From: Lactimicrobium massiliense
Lineage (GTDB): Bacteria > Bacillota_I > Bacilli_A > Erysipelotrichales > Erysipelotrichaceae
DNA: 64,000 bases
Reading direction: 5' to 3'
Assembly (NCBI RefSeq): GCF_900343155.1
Contig: NZ_OUNG01000001.1
Span: 186,001-250,000 of the forward strand
Shown here in pieces: positions 44,042 to 52,077 of the stretch (position 1 is the stretch's first letter; every line of letters begins with the position of its first letter). The notes below the pieces were generated by a model. That model made no database searches. It saw only the letters and a program-made list of their open reading frames with translations, and was not told where the DNA came from. The position numbers and the translations under genes were made by a program.

Positions 44042-45153
44042 CGCTCTTCCTCCTTGGATTTCTGCTCTATTTTACCATTGGTTTCAGTTTCCGCCGGTAT
44101 TTCCTGCATATTATCATGAATCACGACCGGCTGCATCCTTGCCCACAGGTAAATACCAGCCCCAACCAGTGTCTGAAAGTAATAGGTAATTACACGCCAG
44201 AGAATCATGATTGCCTTTGCCTTGGTAGTGCCGAAAATCGTGGAAAACATCAGGACAAAGGTTGCCTCAGTACCGCCGGCAGAGCCCGGCATAGGCATGA
44301 AGGCGTTGACCATGGCAACAAAGGAACTCAGTGCAATCGTATCAATATACAGCTTCCAGCTGAGCTGGAAATGCAGTGCTCTGGCCGCAATAAAAGCAAT
44401 GCTGTAATACATGAGCAGACGGATCAGATTGCTCAGTGCAACAAGAAAGATCATCTTCTTGTCACAGCTGATCATGTCAATCTGCTTTTCAAACCGTTCC
44501 AGCTGTTCATCCAGTTTCTGCTTTGCTTTATCGCGATTTTTGATCAGATGCATGCGTATGCCGATGTTAAACCCTGTGGTTGTCAGCCAGCGGTAAAACC
44601 GTGGAAATTTGACGGATGCCCACAGAGCAAAGATCAATGCACTGTTCACAATAAAGCCAAAGATGACAATAAGGAAGAACTGGGAATAGTGTCCATAGAA
44701 GTATGGAAACCGCAGCAGTATCAGAGCCAGGACAAACACGCTCATGGTTGTCTGGTAATTGATGAAATCCATCCAGAGCACACTGATGGCACTGGAGACA
44801 TCGAGCCCCTGCTTGCGGAAGATATAGATCTGGGCAAACTGACCGCCGGATGCACTTGGCGTAATGTTATTGAACAAAGATGCTGTATAGGCATCCACGA
44901 AGCCCTGCCTGACCTTGTAGTCCTTCTTGAAAATTCTTGCTTCAAGAGACAGGCCCCAGCCATCAATCCAGCGTTCCAGGACCATCAGAACAAGCATGAA
45001 AATCAGCAGCCATTTATTGGCACCGCGGATCATGCTGAGAATTTCACGGCCGTTGTCTTTCAGAGAAAACCACAGGACAAGGACAGTCAGGCCGATGATT
45101 AATGCAAAATTGAAAACAGGACTTTTGAGAACCTTTTTCAAGTTAGTTTTCAT
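44038..45153 (-). CDS. LPG-synthase-TM/UPF0104-family membrane protein
   Basis: 371 aa with about eight membrane segments, the transmembrane part of MprF-like proteins without the catalytic domain (YbhN/AglD group, flippase-like). Typical motif TPSASGGQFAQIYIFRK (about 98-114) and MPMPGSAGGTEATFVLMF (about 286-303). Basic cytoplasmic loop NRDKAKQKLDEQLERFEKQ. C-terminal charged tail. Between two glycosyltransferase genes, as often seen for glycolipid or LTA anchor synthesis; it may translocate the product. Confidence 0.85.
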   Translation of the reverse strand: MKTNLKKVLKSPVFNFALIIGLTVLVLWFSLKDNGREILSMIRGANKWLLIFMLVLMVLERWIDGWGLSLEARIFKKDYKVRQGFVDAYTASLFNNITPSASGGQFAQIYIFRKQGLDVSSAISVLWMDFINYQTTMSVFVLALILLRFPYFYGHYSQFFLIVIFGFIVNSALIFALWASVKFPRFYRWLTTTGFNIGIRMHLIKNRDKAKQKLDEQLERFEKQIDMISCDKKMIFLVALSNLIRLLMYYSIAFIAARALHFQLSWKLYIDTIALSSFVAMVNAFMPMPGSAGGTEATFVLMFSTIFGTTKAKAIMILWRVITYYFQTLVGAGIYLWARMQPVVIHDNMQEIPAETETNGKIEQKSKEEER

Positions 45154-45173
45154 ATGTCTTATCTGCTAACCTT

Positions 45174-46196
45174 TCAGTGTACTGGTTTGCCAGCCGCCTG
45201 CAGAACCTTGGTATAGACCTGCTTCAGCTGAACACCAATGCGGTCAATACTGCGTTCCTTTGCCGTTTCATAGCCTGCATCTGTCAGATCAGGAACCTGA
45301 TGTTCCACGATTTTGGCAATCAGATCTGCAAACTCGGCATTGTTATGTCCCATCCAGCAATTTTTACCATTCTGCAGCCACGGATCATAGGCACCGATAT
45401 CACGCACAAGCATCGGACATCTGGCCGCCAGTGCCTCCAATACAACAATCCCCTCTGTCTCCTCATAAGATGGGAAGAAGAAACAATTGGCGCTCGCATA
45501 GGCCCCTTCTATGATTGCACCTTTGACATATCCCGGGAATATTACATTCTCCGGTGCATTTTCCATCGCCTCCGTAATCTCACGTGGAATAATCAGTTTA
45601 TTGATATCACCAAACCAGATGAACTGATACTGTGGCAGCATTTTTGCGACTTCAATAAAATCAAGCAGCCCCTTGCGCTGAAACAGCAGTCCTACACCAA
45701 TCACCGTTTTGGCATCATCAGCCAGTGAAAAATATTTCCGGAATGCCTTCACCTTCTCATAGTCATAGGCATAGCGCTCCAGCACGATACCATTAGACAC
45801 AGCATAAATCGGCAGTGTGATCCCATACTTTATCAGCAGAGAACGTGAGTATGGTGTCGGTGTGATGATGGCATCTGCCTGGCTGTACCGGTTGACAAGC
45901 CATGTCTTGTAATATGGTGCAATCTGATTGCTGAAGAGAAAACTGTTTTTGAAATCTTCTTCTGTCGAATGGGCATGGTAGATGACACATTTGCCGTTTT
46001 CCCTTGCACTGCGGATGATGGCATCACTGTTAGCCATATAGGTATTGATATGCAGAATATCGTAATCCGTATCCCATGGATCCGTTGTATAAGCAATATG
46101 CTGTGATGTCAGAGCAAGCTTCTGGTGCTCGAAAGCCCGTCCCATGCCTGAGATCTTGATCATATTCTGATTCTCGAAATACAGTAAAATCTTCAT
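45174..46196 (-). CDS. Glycosyltransferase family 4 (second glycolipid transferase)
   Basis: 340-residue GT-B enzyme. MKILLYFENQNMIKISGMGR, YHAHSTEEDFKNSF (His/Glu-containing acceptor region), ITPTPYSRSLL, YAVSNGIVLERY, VGLLFQRKGLLDFIEV, SYEETEGIVVLEALAARCP (E-x7-E site near 270-278). Close in style to the second enzyme of diglycosyl-diacylglycerol synthesis (CpoA/BgsA-like). ATG at 46196; ribosome site weak (GGTGA). First gene of the envelope operon. Confidence 0.87.
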   Translation of the reverse strand: MKILLYFENQNMIKISGMGRAFEHQKLALTSQHIAYTTDPWDTDYDILHINTYMANSDAIIRSARENGKCVIYHAHSTEEDFKNSFLFSNQIAPYYKTWLVNRYSQADAIITPTPYSRSLLIKYGITLPIYAVSNGIVLERYAYDYEKVKAFRKYFSLADDAKTVIGVGLLFQRKGLLDFIEVAKMLPQYQFIWFGDINKLIIPREITEAMENAPENVIFPGYVKGAIIEGAYASANCFFFPSYEETEGIVVLEALAARCPMLVRDIGAYDPWLQNGKNCWMGHNNAEFADLIAKIVEHQVPDLTDAGYETAKERSIDRIGVQLKQVYTKVLQAAGKPVH

Positions 46197-46230
46197 GCAA
46201 TCACCATGCATATTATACATCTGCCCATAA

Positions 46231-46264
46231 CGCAAAAAAAGACGATGGAAACCCATCGTCTTTT
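46231..46264 (-). terminator. Terminator of the pyruvate oxidoreductase gene
   Basis: AAAAGACGATGG/CCATCGTCTTTT (complement of 46237-46264), GTTT loop, then TTTG on the minus strand. Confidence 0.9.
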
Positions 46265-46285
46265 ACAAACGCTTAAGATTGATGA

Positions 46286-49200
46286 TCAGTTCTGATCGTT
46301 AACCTTCTTGACCAGCTTCTCATAACGAACCTGAGCGTCATGCTTTGTCTTGGCAAAAGCAGCTTCAGCAGCTTCCTGGCCCCTCAGCTTCGGCAGGTTG
46401 AAGTAACGAGCCTCACTCATCAGGAAGTCATGGAACTTATCCCAGTTCGGCTCCTTGGAGTCAAGCTGCAGCGGCTTCTCAAGTCTAGGATCATAGCGGT
46501 ACAGAGCGACATAGCCGCAATCTACAGCATCCTTTTCAACCTGAGGCATATGGCCAAGGCCGCCCTTGATACCCTGCTCAATGCACGGGCAGTAAGCAAT
46601 GATCAGAGAAGGTCCATTATAGGATTCAGCTTCCTTGAAGGCCTTGATGCACTGTGCCTGATTAGCACCCATAGCAACGGATGCAACATAGACATGACCA
46701 TATTCCATGATGATCTGGCCCAGATCCTTCTTAGCCATCTTCTTGCCGCCTGCTGCGAACTTCGCAATAGATGCAGCCTGAGAAGACTTGGAGGACTGTC
46801 CACCAGTGTTGGAGTAAACCTCAGTATCCAGAACAAGGACATTGACATTCAGATCGTTGGCCATGACATGATCAAGTCCACCGTAACCGATATCGTATGC
46901 CCAGCCATCGCCGCCGACGATCCAGACAGACTTGGAAACAAGATCTCTCTTCATCTCAAGCAGAGCCTTGACATCCTGGTTAGCAGAAGCTTCAACATTC
47001 TTCACCAGAGAATCCACAACAGCTCTCTGCTTGTCACGGTCATCACCAGCAGCCATGTAAGCGTCAAAGTCAGCCTTCAGAGCAGGTTCAACCTTATCCA
47101 GGTTGTCTTCCATGATCTTCAGGATCTTGGCAGATCTGTAGGACTGTGCAACAGCCATACCGAAGCCATACTCAGCGTTATCCTCAAACAGGGAGTTAGC
47201 CCATGCAACACCATTGCCATCGTTATCAACAACGAACGGTGTAGAAGGAGTAGCGGAGCAGTAAATCATAGAGCAGCCTGTTGCATTGGCAACCAGCATA
47301 TCCTTGCCAAACAGCTGGGAAGCGAGTCTGTAGTACGGAGCCTCGCCGCAGCCAGGGCAGGAACCGGAAACCTCGAAGTAAGGCATCATCAGAGATACAC
47401 CTGTTACAGTGTTCGGGTTGCCATACTGAGGCTTGTATTCTGTCTCCTTGTACAGGTAGTCAGAAACAGGCTCTTCACCCTCAGCCTCAACAATGTCAAC
47501 AGCAGACAGAGCCTTGGTCGGGCAGACATTGATACATACGCCGCAGCCTACGCAGTTCATCGGAGAAACTTCGATTCTGTATACCAGGCCGTCAGCCTTA
47601 GCGTTCTTGTAAGCAGCACTCGGCTCCTTTGTATCAAACTTGAAGCCGCACTTCTCAGAGATTTCAGCAGCCTTGGCAGCCTCATCCTTTGTCAGCAGGA
47701 ACGGACGGATTGTAGCATGCGGGCAGGAGAATGCACACTGGCCGCACTCGATGCACTTCTGTGCATCCCATACCGGAACCATTGCTGCAATGTTTCTCTT
47801 CTCACGGAAGGCAACATTTTCAGGGATGGAACCATCGATGACATCCGGCTTTGTGAATTCAGATACCGGCATATCATAGCCGCCCAGAGCGTTGATGACC
47901 TGAACATTTGTATCGAAATGCTCATCGCCAGTCAGCTCAAACAGCTGCTTCTTGACAGGCAGATTGCTCCACTCAGGCTTAACCTCGACTTCAACCAGTC
48001 CGGAAGCACCCTTATCAATAGCTGCACAGTTGTTGTTAACAACATCCTGGCCCTTCTTTGCATATGTCTTGCGGGCAGAATCCTTCATGAGCTCGAGAGA
48101 CTTGCTGAACGGCATGATCTGCTCATTGAGCTTGAAGAATGCAGACTGCAGGATTGTGTTGGTATGACGGCCCATATGAGTCTCCATAGCCAGCTTGTTA
48201 GCATTGATGATGTAGAACTTGGCATGATGATCAGCCAGACCCTTCAGCATTCTGTTAGGCAGTCTGTCTTCAACCTCGCTGGCATCCATTGTTGTATTCA
48301 GCAGGAATGTGCCGCCATCCTTCAGATCACGGACCATATCAAACTTGAATGCATAGGATTCCAGAGAGCAGGAAATGAAGTCTGCCTTATCAATGTAGTA
48401 CGGAGAATGAATCGGGCTCTTGCCAAAACGCAGATGAGATCTTGTAACACCGCCGGACTTCTTGGAGTCGTATGCGAAGTATGCCTGAGAATACAGATCT
48501 GTGTTGTTGCCAATGATCTTAACGGTAGACTTGTTAGCACCGACAGTACCATCAGAACCAAGACCATAGAACAGGCAGGATGTATAATCTGCATCAACAT
48601 GGATGTCAACCGGATCCAGGGACAGATGTGTGACATCATCGACGATACCGATTGTGAACTCTTCCTTCGGATCATCCTTCTTGAGTTCCTCATAAACAGC
48701 GTTGATATCAGACGGGTTGGTATCCTTGGAGGACAGACCATAACGGCCGCCGATCAGCTTGATGTCCTTGTGATTGCGCAGAGCATACTCAACATCCAGG
48801 AACAGCGGCTCACGTGTGCCGACTTCCTTGGCTCTGTCAAGAACAGCAATCTTCTTAACTGTCTTAGGCAGAACAGCTTCCAGATACTTCTGGGAGAACG
48901 GACGATACAGATAAACCTTGATCAGGCCGACCTTCTCGCCTCTCTTGACCAGAGTATTGATTGTCTCTGTGATTGTATCTGTCACAGAACCCATGGCAAC
49001 GATGACTCTCTCAGCATCCGGAGCACCAACATATGTGAACGGTGCATAGTTGCGGCCTGTATGCTCGCTGACAGCCTTGAAGTACTTGGCAGCGATATCA
49101 GCCACAGCATCATAATGCAGATTCTGAGCTTCGGCAGCCTGGAAGTAGATATCATCATTCTGAGAACCGCCTCTTGTCACTGCATTTCCATGCGGATTCA

Positions 49201-49834
49201 GAGCATGAGCGCGGAATGCTTCCAGCTTGTCCTTCGGCAACAGACTCTTCAGGAAGTCATAGTCCATGACTTCGATCTTGTCGATTTCATGAGAAGTACG
49301 GAAACCATCGAAGAAGTGCATCACCGGAACAGAACCATCAATCGCGATCAGGTGGGCAACGCCAGCCAGATCCATGCAGTCCTGAACGGAATGAGAGCAC
49401 ATCATGACGACACCTGTCTGACGGCAGGCATAAACATCCTGGTGATCACCGAAGATAGACAGAGTATGTGTAGCAAGAGATCTTGCAGCAACATGAATGA
49501 CTGCCGGCAGCATTTCACCCTTCCACTTGTACAGGTTCGGGATCATCAGCAGCAGACCCTGTGAAGCAGTAAATGTTGCAGCCAGAGCACCAGCCTGCAG
49601 AGCACCATGAACAGCACCAGCGGCGCCGCCCTCAGCCTGCATTTCAACAACCTTTACCTTGTCTCCGAAAATGTTCTTCTTGCCGGCTGTAGCCCAGTCG
49701 TCAATGTGTTCCGCCATCGGAGATGATGGTGTAATCGGATAGATACCAGCTACTTCTGTAAACGCATATGCGCTGTAAGCGGTAGCAGTATTGCCATCCA
49801 TAGCTTCGAAAACCTTTTTGTTTTCTGTACTCAT
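46286..49834 (-). CDS. nifJ: Pyruvate:ferredoxin (flavodoxin) oxidoreductase
   Basis: 1182-residue single-chain enzyme oxidising pyruvate plus CoA to acetyl-CoA, CO2 and reduced ferredoxin, the main anaerobic pyruvate route. Domains in order: alpha-type (1-250, AGIYPITPSSPMAEH), CoA/gamma type (about 420-620), 2x[4Fe-4S] ferredoxin domain with CIECGQCAFSCPH (about 689-701) and CVGCGVCINVCP (about 744-755), TPP-binding beta part with SCPGCGEAPYYRL and GGDGWAYDIGYGGLDHV (about 960-976). AGGAGG 4 nt before the ATG. Monocistronic, with a possible cre site upstream. Neighbouring codon bias is strong, as expected for a highly expressed gene. Confidence 0.97.
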   Translation of the reverse strand: MSTENKKVFEAMDGNTATAYSAYAFTEVAGIYPITPSSPMAEHIDDWATAGKKNIFGDKVKVVEMQAEGGAAGAVHGALQAGALAATFTASQGLLLMIPNLYKWKGEMLPAVIHVAARSLATHTLSIFGDHQDVYACRQTGVVMMCSHSVQDCMDLAGVAHLIAIDGSVPVMHFFDGFRTSHEIDKIEVMDYDFLKSLLPKDKLEAFRAHALNPHGNAVTRGGSQNDDIYFQAAEAQNLHYDAVADIAAKYFKAVSEHTGRNYAPFTYVGAPDAERVIVAMGSVTDTITETINTLVKRGEKVGLIKVYLYRPFSQKYLEAVLPKTVKKIAVLDRAKEVGTREPLFLDVEYALRNHKDIKLIGGRYGLSSKDTNPSDINAVYEELKKDDPKEEFTIGIVDDVTHLSLDPVDIHVDADYTSCLFYGLGSDGTVGANKSTVKIIGNNTDLYSQAYFAYDSKKSGGVTRSHLRFGKSPIHSPYYIDKADFISCSLESYAFKFDMVRDLKDGGTFLLNTTMDASEVEDRLPNRMLKGLADHHAKFYIINANKLAMETHMGRHTNTILQSAFFKLNEQIMPFSKSLELMKDSARKTYAKKGQDVVNNNCAAIDKGASGLVEVEVKPEWSNLPVKKQLFELTGDEHFDTNVQVINALGGYDMPVSEFTKPDVIDGSIPENVAFREKRNIAAMVPVWDAQKCIECGQCAFSCPHATIRPFLLTKDEAAKAAEISEKCGFKFDTKEPSAAYKNAKADGLVYRIEVSPMNCVGCGVCINVCPTKALSAVDIVEAEGEEPVSDYLYKETEYKPQYGNPNTVTGVSLMMPYFEVSGSCPGCGEAPYYRLASQLFGKDMLVANATGCSMIYCSATPSTPFVVDNDGNGVAWANSLFEDNAEYGFGMAVAQSYRSAKILKIMEDNLDKVEPALKADFDAYMAAGDDRDKQRAVVDSLVKNVEASANQDVKALLEMKRDLVSKSVWIVGGDGWAYDIGYGGLDHVMANDLNVNVLVLDTEVYSNTGGQSSKSSQAASIAKFAAGGKKMAKKDLGQIIMEYGHVYVASVAMGANQAQCIKAFKEAESYNGPSLIIAYCPCIEQGIKGGLGHMPQVEKDAVDCGYVALYRYDPRLEKPLQLDSKEPNWDKFHDFLMSEARYFNLPKLRGQEAAEAAFAKTKHDAQVRYEKLVKKVNDQN

Positions 49835-49856
49835 ATATCCTCCTAAACTCTAAGTC

Positions 49857-49885
49857 ATTATACTCCATGCTTTTTTGCATTTCCA
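49857..49885 (-). promoter_or_regulatory. Promoter of the pyruvate oxidoreductase gene
   Basis: -10 TATAAT (complement of 49857-49862), 17-bp spacer, -35 TGGAAA (complement of 49880-49885, poor). An inverted repeat CCAAA-N8-TTTGG (49890-49907) lies directly upstream of the -35 and might bind a regulator. Confidence 0.55.
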
Positions 49886-49944
49886 CTTTCCAAAAATCTA
49901 TATTTGGTAATATTTTTGCAAAAAATACGAGTTCAGGGAGAAAA

Positions 49945-49958
49945 TGAAAGCGCTTGTC
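49945..49958 (+). promoter_or_regulatory. cre-like site upstream of the pyruvate oxidoreductase gene
   Basis: TGAAAGCGCTTGTC matches the CcpA-box consensus TGWNANCGNTNNCA except for the last two bases. About 60 bp upstream of the -35, a position compatible with activation. Confidence 0.4.
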
Positions 49959-50082
49959 TGCTTACATGTAAATGCATTCAATTTTCATTTGCTATATCAC
50001 CATTGAATAACTGCAGAAGACAGGCATTTCTCATGCTTTTCTGCCAATTCTGGTATTATTTCGCCAGTATCGGCAAAGCCTT

Positions 50083-50106
50083 CAAAAAAGCGGCATTTCT
50101 GCCGCT
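50083..50106 (-). terminator. Terminator of the UPF0154 gene
   Basis: AGCGGC-AGAAAT-GCCGCT (complement of 50089-50106) then TTTTTTG on the minus strand; the hairpin begins on the last base of the stop codon. Confidence 0.85.
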
Positions 50107-50354
50107 TATTTCTTGGACTTGGATTTTCCGGAAGGACCAGCCGCTGCATTCATTGCCCGCATAACCTGATTGATCTGCGCTTCGGTTGGCTTTCTTCCCA
50201 TCTGCATGTACATTGCCCGGATCATCTTTTCATTGATCGGAGGATTGTCACGCAGCTGTTTCTCAAACGATCTCTTTGTGAAGTAAAAAGAAATCGCTGC
50301 ACCGACGATACCGCCGGCAAGAAACCACAACAAACTTGACCAGAATACTGACAT
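50106..50354 (-). CDS. UPF0154 (YneF-like) small membrane protein
   Basis: 82 aa. One N-terminal membrane segment (about 4-27, FWSSLLWFLAGGIVGAAISFYF) and a cytoplasmic part with NPPINEKMIRAMYMQMGRKP, the UPF0154 signature; Lys/Ser tail. ATG at 50354 with AGGTGG about 8 nt upstream. Function unknown; conserved in Firmicutes and Mollicutes. Confidence 0.88.
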   Translation of the reverse strand: MSVFWSSLLWFLAGGIVGAAISFYFTKRSFEKQLRDNPPINEKMIRAMYMQMGRKPTEAQINQVMRAMNAAAGPSGKSKSKK

Positions 50355-50429
50355 ATTTGACACCACCTTACTTTTGCAATCAATATACCTGCTCATTTTA
50401 CCTGCTGTACGTCTTCTTTGCAAGCTGTC

Positions 50430-51821
50430 TCAGCGTGCGGACAGATACAGCAGCCCGCCGTCAAACATATAGTTCAGACTCCCGTCTGCCTTGATCAATC
50501 TGGGCAGATACTGGGCCGGAATATACGTGGACAGCTGCTGCTTCAAAGCAGACAGATCACTGATCATGCCGGCGGCGATCACTACTGCCTCCGGATCCAC
50601 GCAGGCAATAACATTCACCAGCATTTCAGACGCAATTTCCAGATTGCCGCTCACGGTTTTTGCCAGGCTCTCCATCTGGCTGCCGCAAAGTACAGTCTTG
50701 ATGACAAACTGCATTTCACCTGCGATGCTGTGCGTCCCAGCCATCAGATGATCATGGACAATCATGCCGACGCCGGCTGATCTTCCTGCCATCGGCTGGA
50801 AATAGAAACAGAAATCATGCAGGGACGGATGGCGGTAATGATAGCCAAGAGCCATGGCATTGGCATCGTTGAGAAACAGCACTTCGCACTGATAGCGTGA
50901 TGAAAACCGGCAGCTGACTTCTTCGTTGTAGATACCGGGCTGCCGGAATGTCAGACGGCCATGATCAATGATGCCGGGTGTCACAACCATGACACGGGCA
51001 ATATCCGGATGTCTTGCCGTGACAAAATCCAGCATATCCTCAAGATCACGCAGACGGTACAGATCTTTGCGGGTCTGTCCGAAATCAGCCAGCCTGCCTT
51101 GCTCATACAGCCGCCAGGCAATTCTTACGGCATGAGATTCAATCAGGACGCAGACACACAGTGCATGATTCAATCCATGCCACTCGTCATTTCCCTGCAG
51201 CGCACCCGTATCGGAATGAATGGAAGGCAGTGATGCCTCAATCAGCCGGAACATGCCATTGACATCATATGCTGCAAAAACAGATACCGGAATTGCTGCC
51301 ACCGGCTTGTCGCCAAAGGCTTCCTGCACCTGCTGCAGACGCCATGAAATCTGCGGTGCCAGCAGAATCACATCTGCGCCTGTCCCCTTTTGAAACAGAT
51401 GGTCATAGGATACTGCTTCAAATGCATATGGCAGTTCCATCATCCTGGCAGCATCTTTCATTCTGGCTGTGAAGTATGATGTCGTGATGCCGCTGGTACA
51501 GCACAGCAGCACATGGATAACCCTTGTTTCAGACTGCTTTTTCAAAGACGCCGTCATCTCATGAAACAGGTCAATCGCATGGGACAGATCGTTGAGTTCA
51601 AAGTGAAGATAAAACGGCGTGCGTCCTGTCTTTGTGCTGACAATGCGCAGTTCACAGATCTCCGTGCCATTGATTGTATGCATGGTCACAGAGGCACTGG
51701 CTTCCTGTGTTTCAAAGAAGATATGGCGGCCTTCTTCATCACTGGCTTCACGGATCGTGTAGGACGGATCCTCCTGTTTCAGCAGATAGCTGCGGAATTG
51801 TTCCCCAATTGTTTTTTCCAT
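50430..51821 (-). CDS. PTS IIB-like domain fused to a ROK-type domain
   Basis: 463 aa. N-terminal region of about 95 residues (no family recognised). Residues about 100-195 look like a lactose/cellobiose-type PTS IIB: VLLCCTSGITTSYF with Cys108 in the position of the phosphorylated Cys, and VILLAPQISWRL later. Residues about 215-463 resemble ROK proteins: VMVVTPGIIDHGRL, LFLNDANAMALGY (317-326), HSIAGEMQFV, VIAAGMISDL. ROK zinc Cys cluster is not visible. It may be a regulator or sugar kinase controlled by PTS phosphorylation. The ATG at 51821 is only 11 bp from the T-run of the 6S terminator. Confidence 0.65.
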   Translation of the reverse strand: MEKTIGEQFRSYLLKQEDPSYTIREASDEEGRHIFFETQEASASVTMHTINGTEICELRIVSTKTGRTPFYLHFELNDLSHAIDLFHEMTASLKKQSETRVIHVLLCCTSGITTSYFTARMKDAARMMELPYAFEAVSYDHLFQKGTGADVILLAPQISWRLQQVQEAFGDKPVAAIPVSVFAAYDVNGMFRLIEASLPSIHSDTGALQGNDEWHGLNHALCVCVLIESHAVRIAWRLYEQGRLADFGQTRKDLYRLRDLEDMLDFVTARHPDIARVMVVTPGIIDHGRLTFRQPGIYNEEVSCRFSSRYQCEVLFLNDANAMALGYHYRHPSLHDFCFYFQPMAGRSAGVGMIVHDHLMAGTHSIAGEMQFVIKTVLCGSQMESLAKTVSGNLEIASEMLVNVIACVDPEAVVIAAGMISDLSALKQQLSTYIPAQYLPRLIKADGSLNYMFDGGLLYLSAR

Positions 51822-51831
51822 ACCTAAAGTA

Positions 51832-51859
51832 TATAAAAAGCTGTCCCAAACAGGACAGC
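51832..51859 (-). terminator. Terminator of the probable 6S RNA
   Basis: GCTGTCC-TGTTTG-GGACAGC (complement of 51840-51859) then TTTTTAT on the minus strand. Confidence 0.85.
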
Positions 51860-52024
51860 AAATTTACGATACGGGCTGAAGGGGTGATATGTTCCCTCTT
51901 ATGTAGAGGTGGGTGTCCTTGGTCATCCATCAGGATCCCCGAACGCATCGGGTATTCAACACAGAACTCTCCAGTCAGAACTCCCTGATATCAAAATGTA
52001 GGAAAAATACGAATTCCTCCAGCC
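51835..52024 (-). ncRNA. ssrS: Probable 6S RNA (SsrS/BsrA)
   Basis: About 190 nt between an extended -10 promoter and a strong terminator, with no good ORF. 5' GGCUGGAGG pairs with CCUUCAGCC near the 3' end as a closing stem; UGAUAU/AUAUCA gives a second stem; inside are hairpins CCCGA-UGCGU-UCGGG and CCUCU-ACAUA-AGAGG. The 3' half GGACACCCACCU...AGAGGGAAC resembles the GACAC-CACCU hairpin region of 6S RNAs. Length fits. In B. subtilis the bsrA gene also lies just downstream of aspS. 6S RNA would bind the sigma-A holoenzyme. Not tested by covariance model. Confidence 0.7.
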
Positions 52025-52030
52025 AACTTC

Positions 52031-52039
52031 ATTATAGCA
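52031..52039 (-). promoter_or_regulatory. Extended -10 promoter of the 6S RNA
   Basis: TGCTATAAT on the minus strand; predicted start near 52024. No clear -35 at 17 bp. Confidence 0.65.
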
Positions 52040-52077
52040 GTGTCTTTTTGCAAATGCAGTCTTGACACTCTGAATCT

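Noticed and set aside
46340..49564. 1074-codon open frame on the plus strand, antisense to the pyruvate oxidoreductase
   Set aside because: It mirrors the strongly biased codons of a highly expressed gene, has no ribosome site or promoter, and the translation shows no domains. The minus-strand product is fully convincing.
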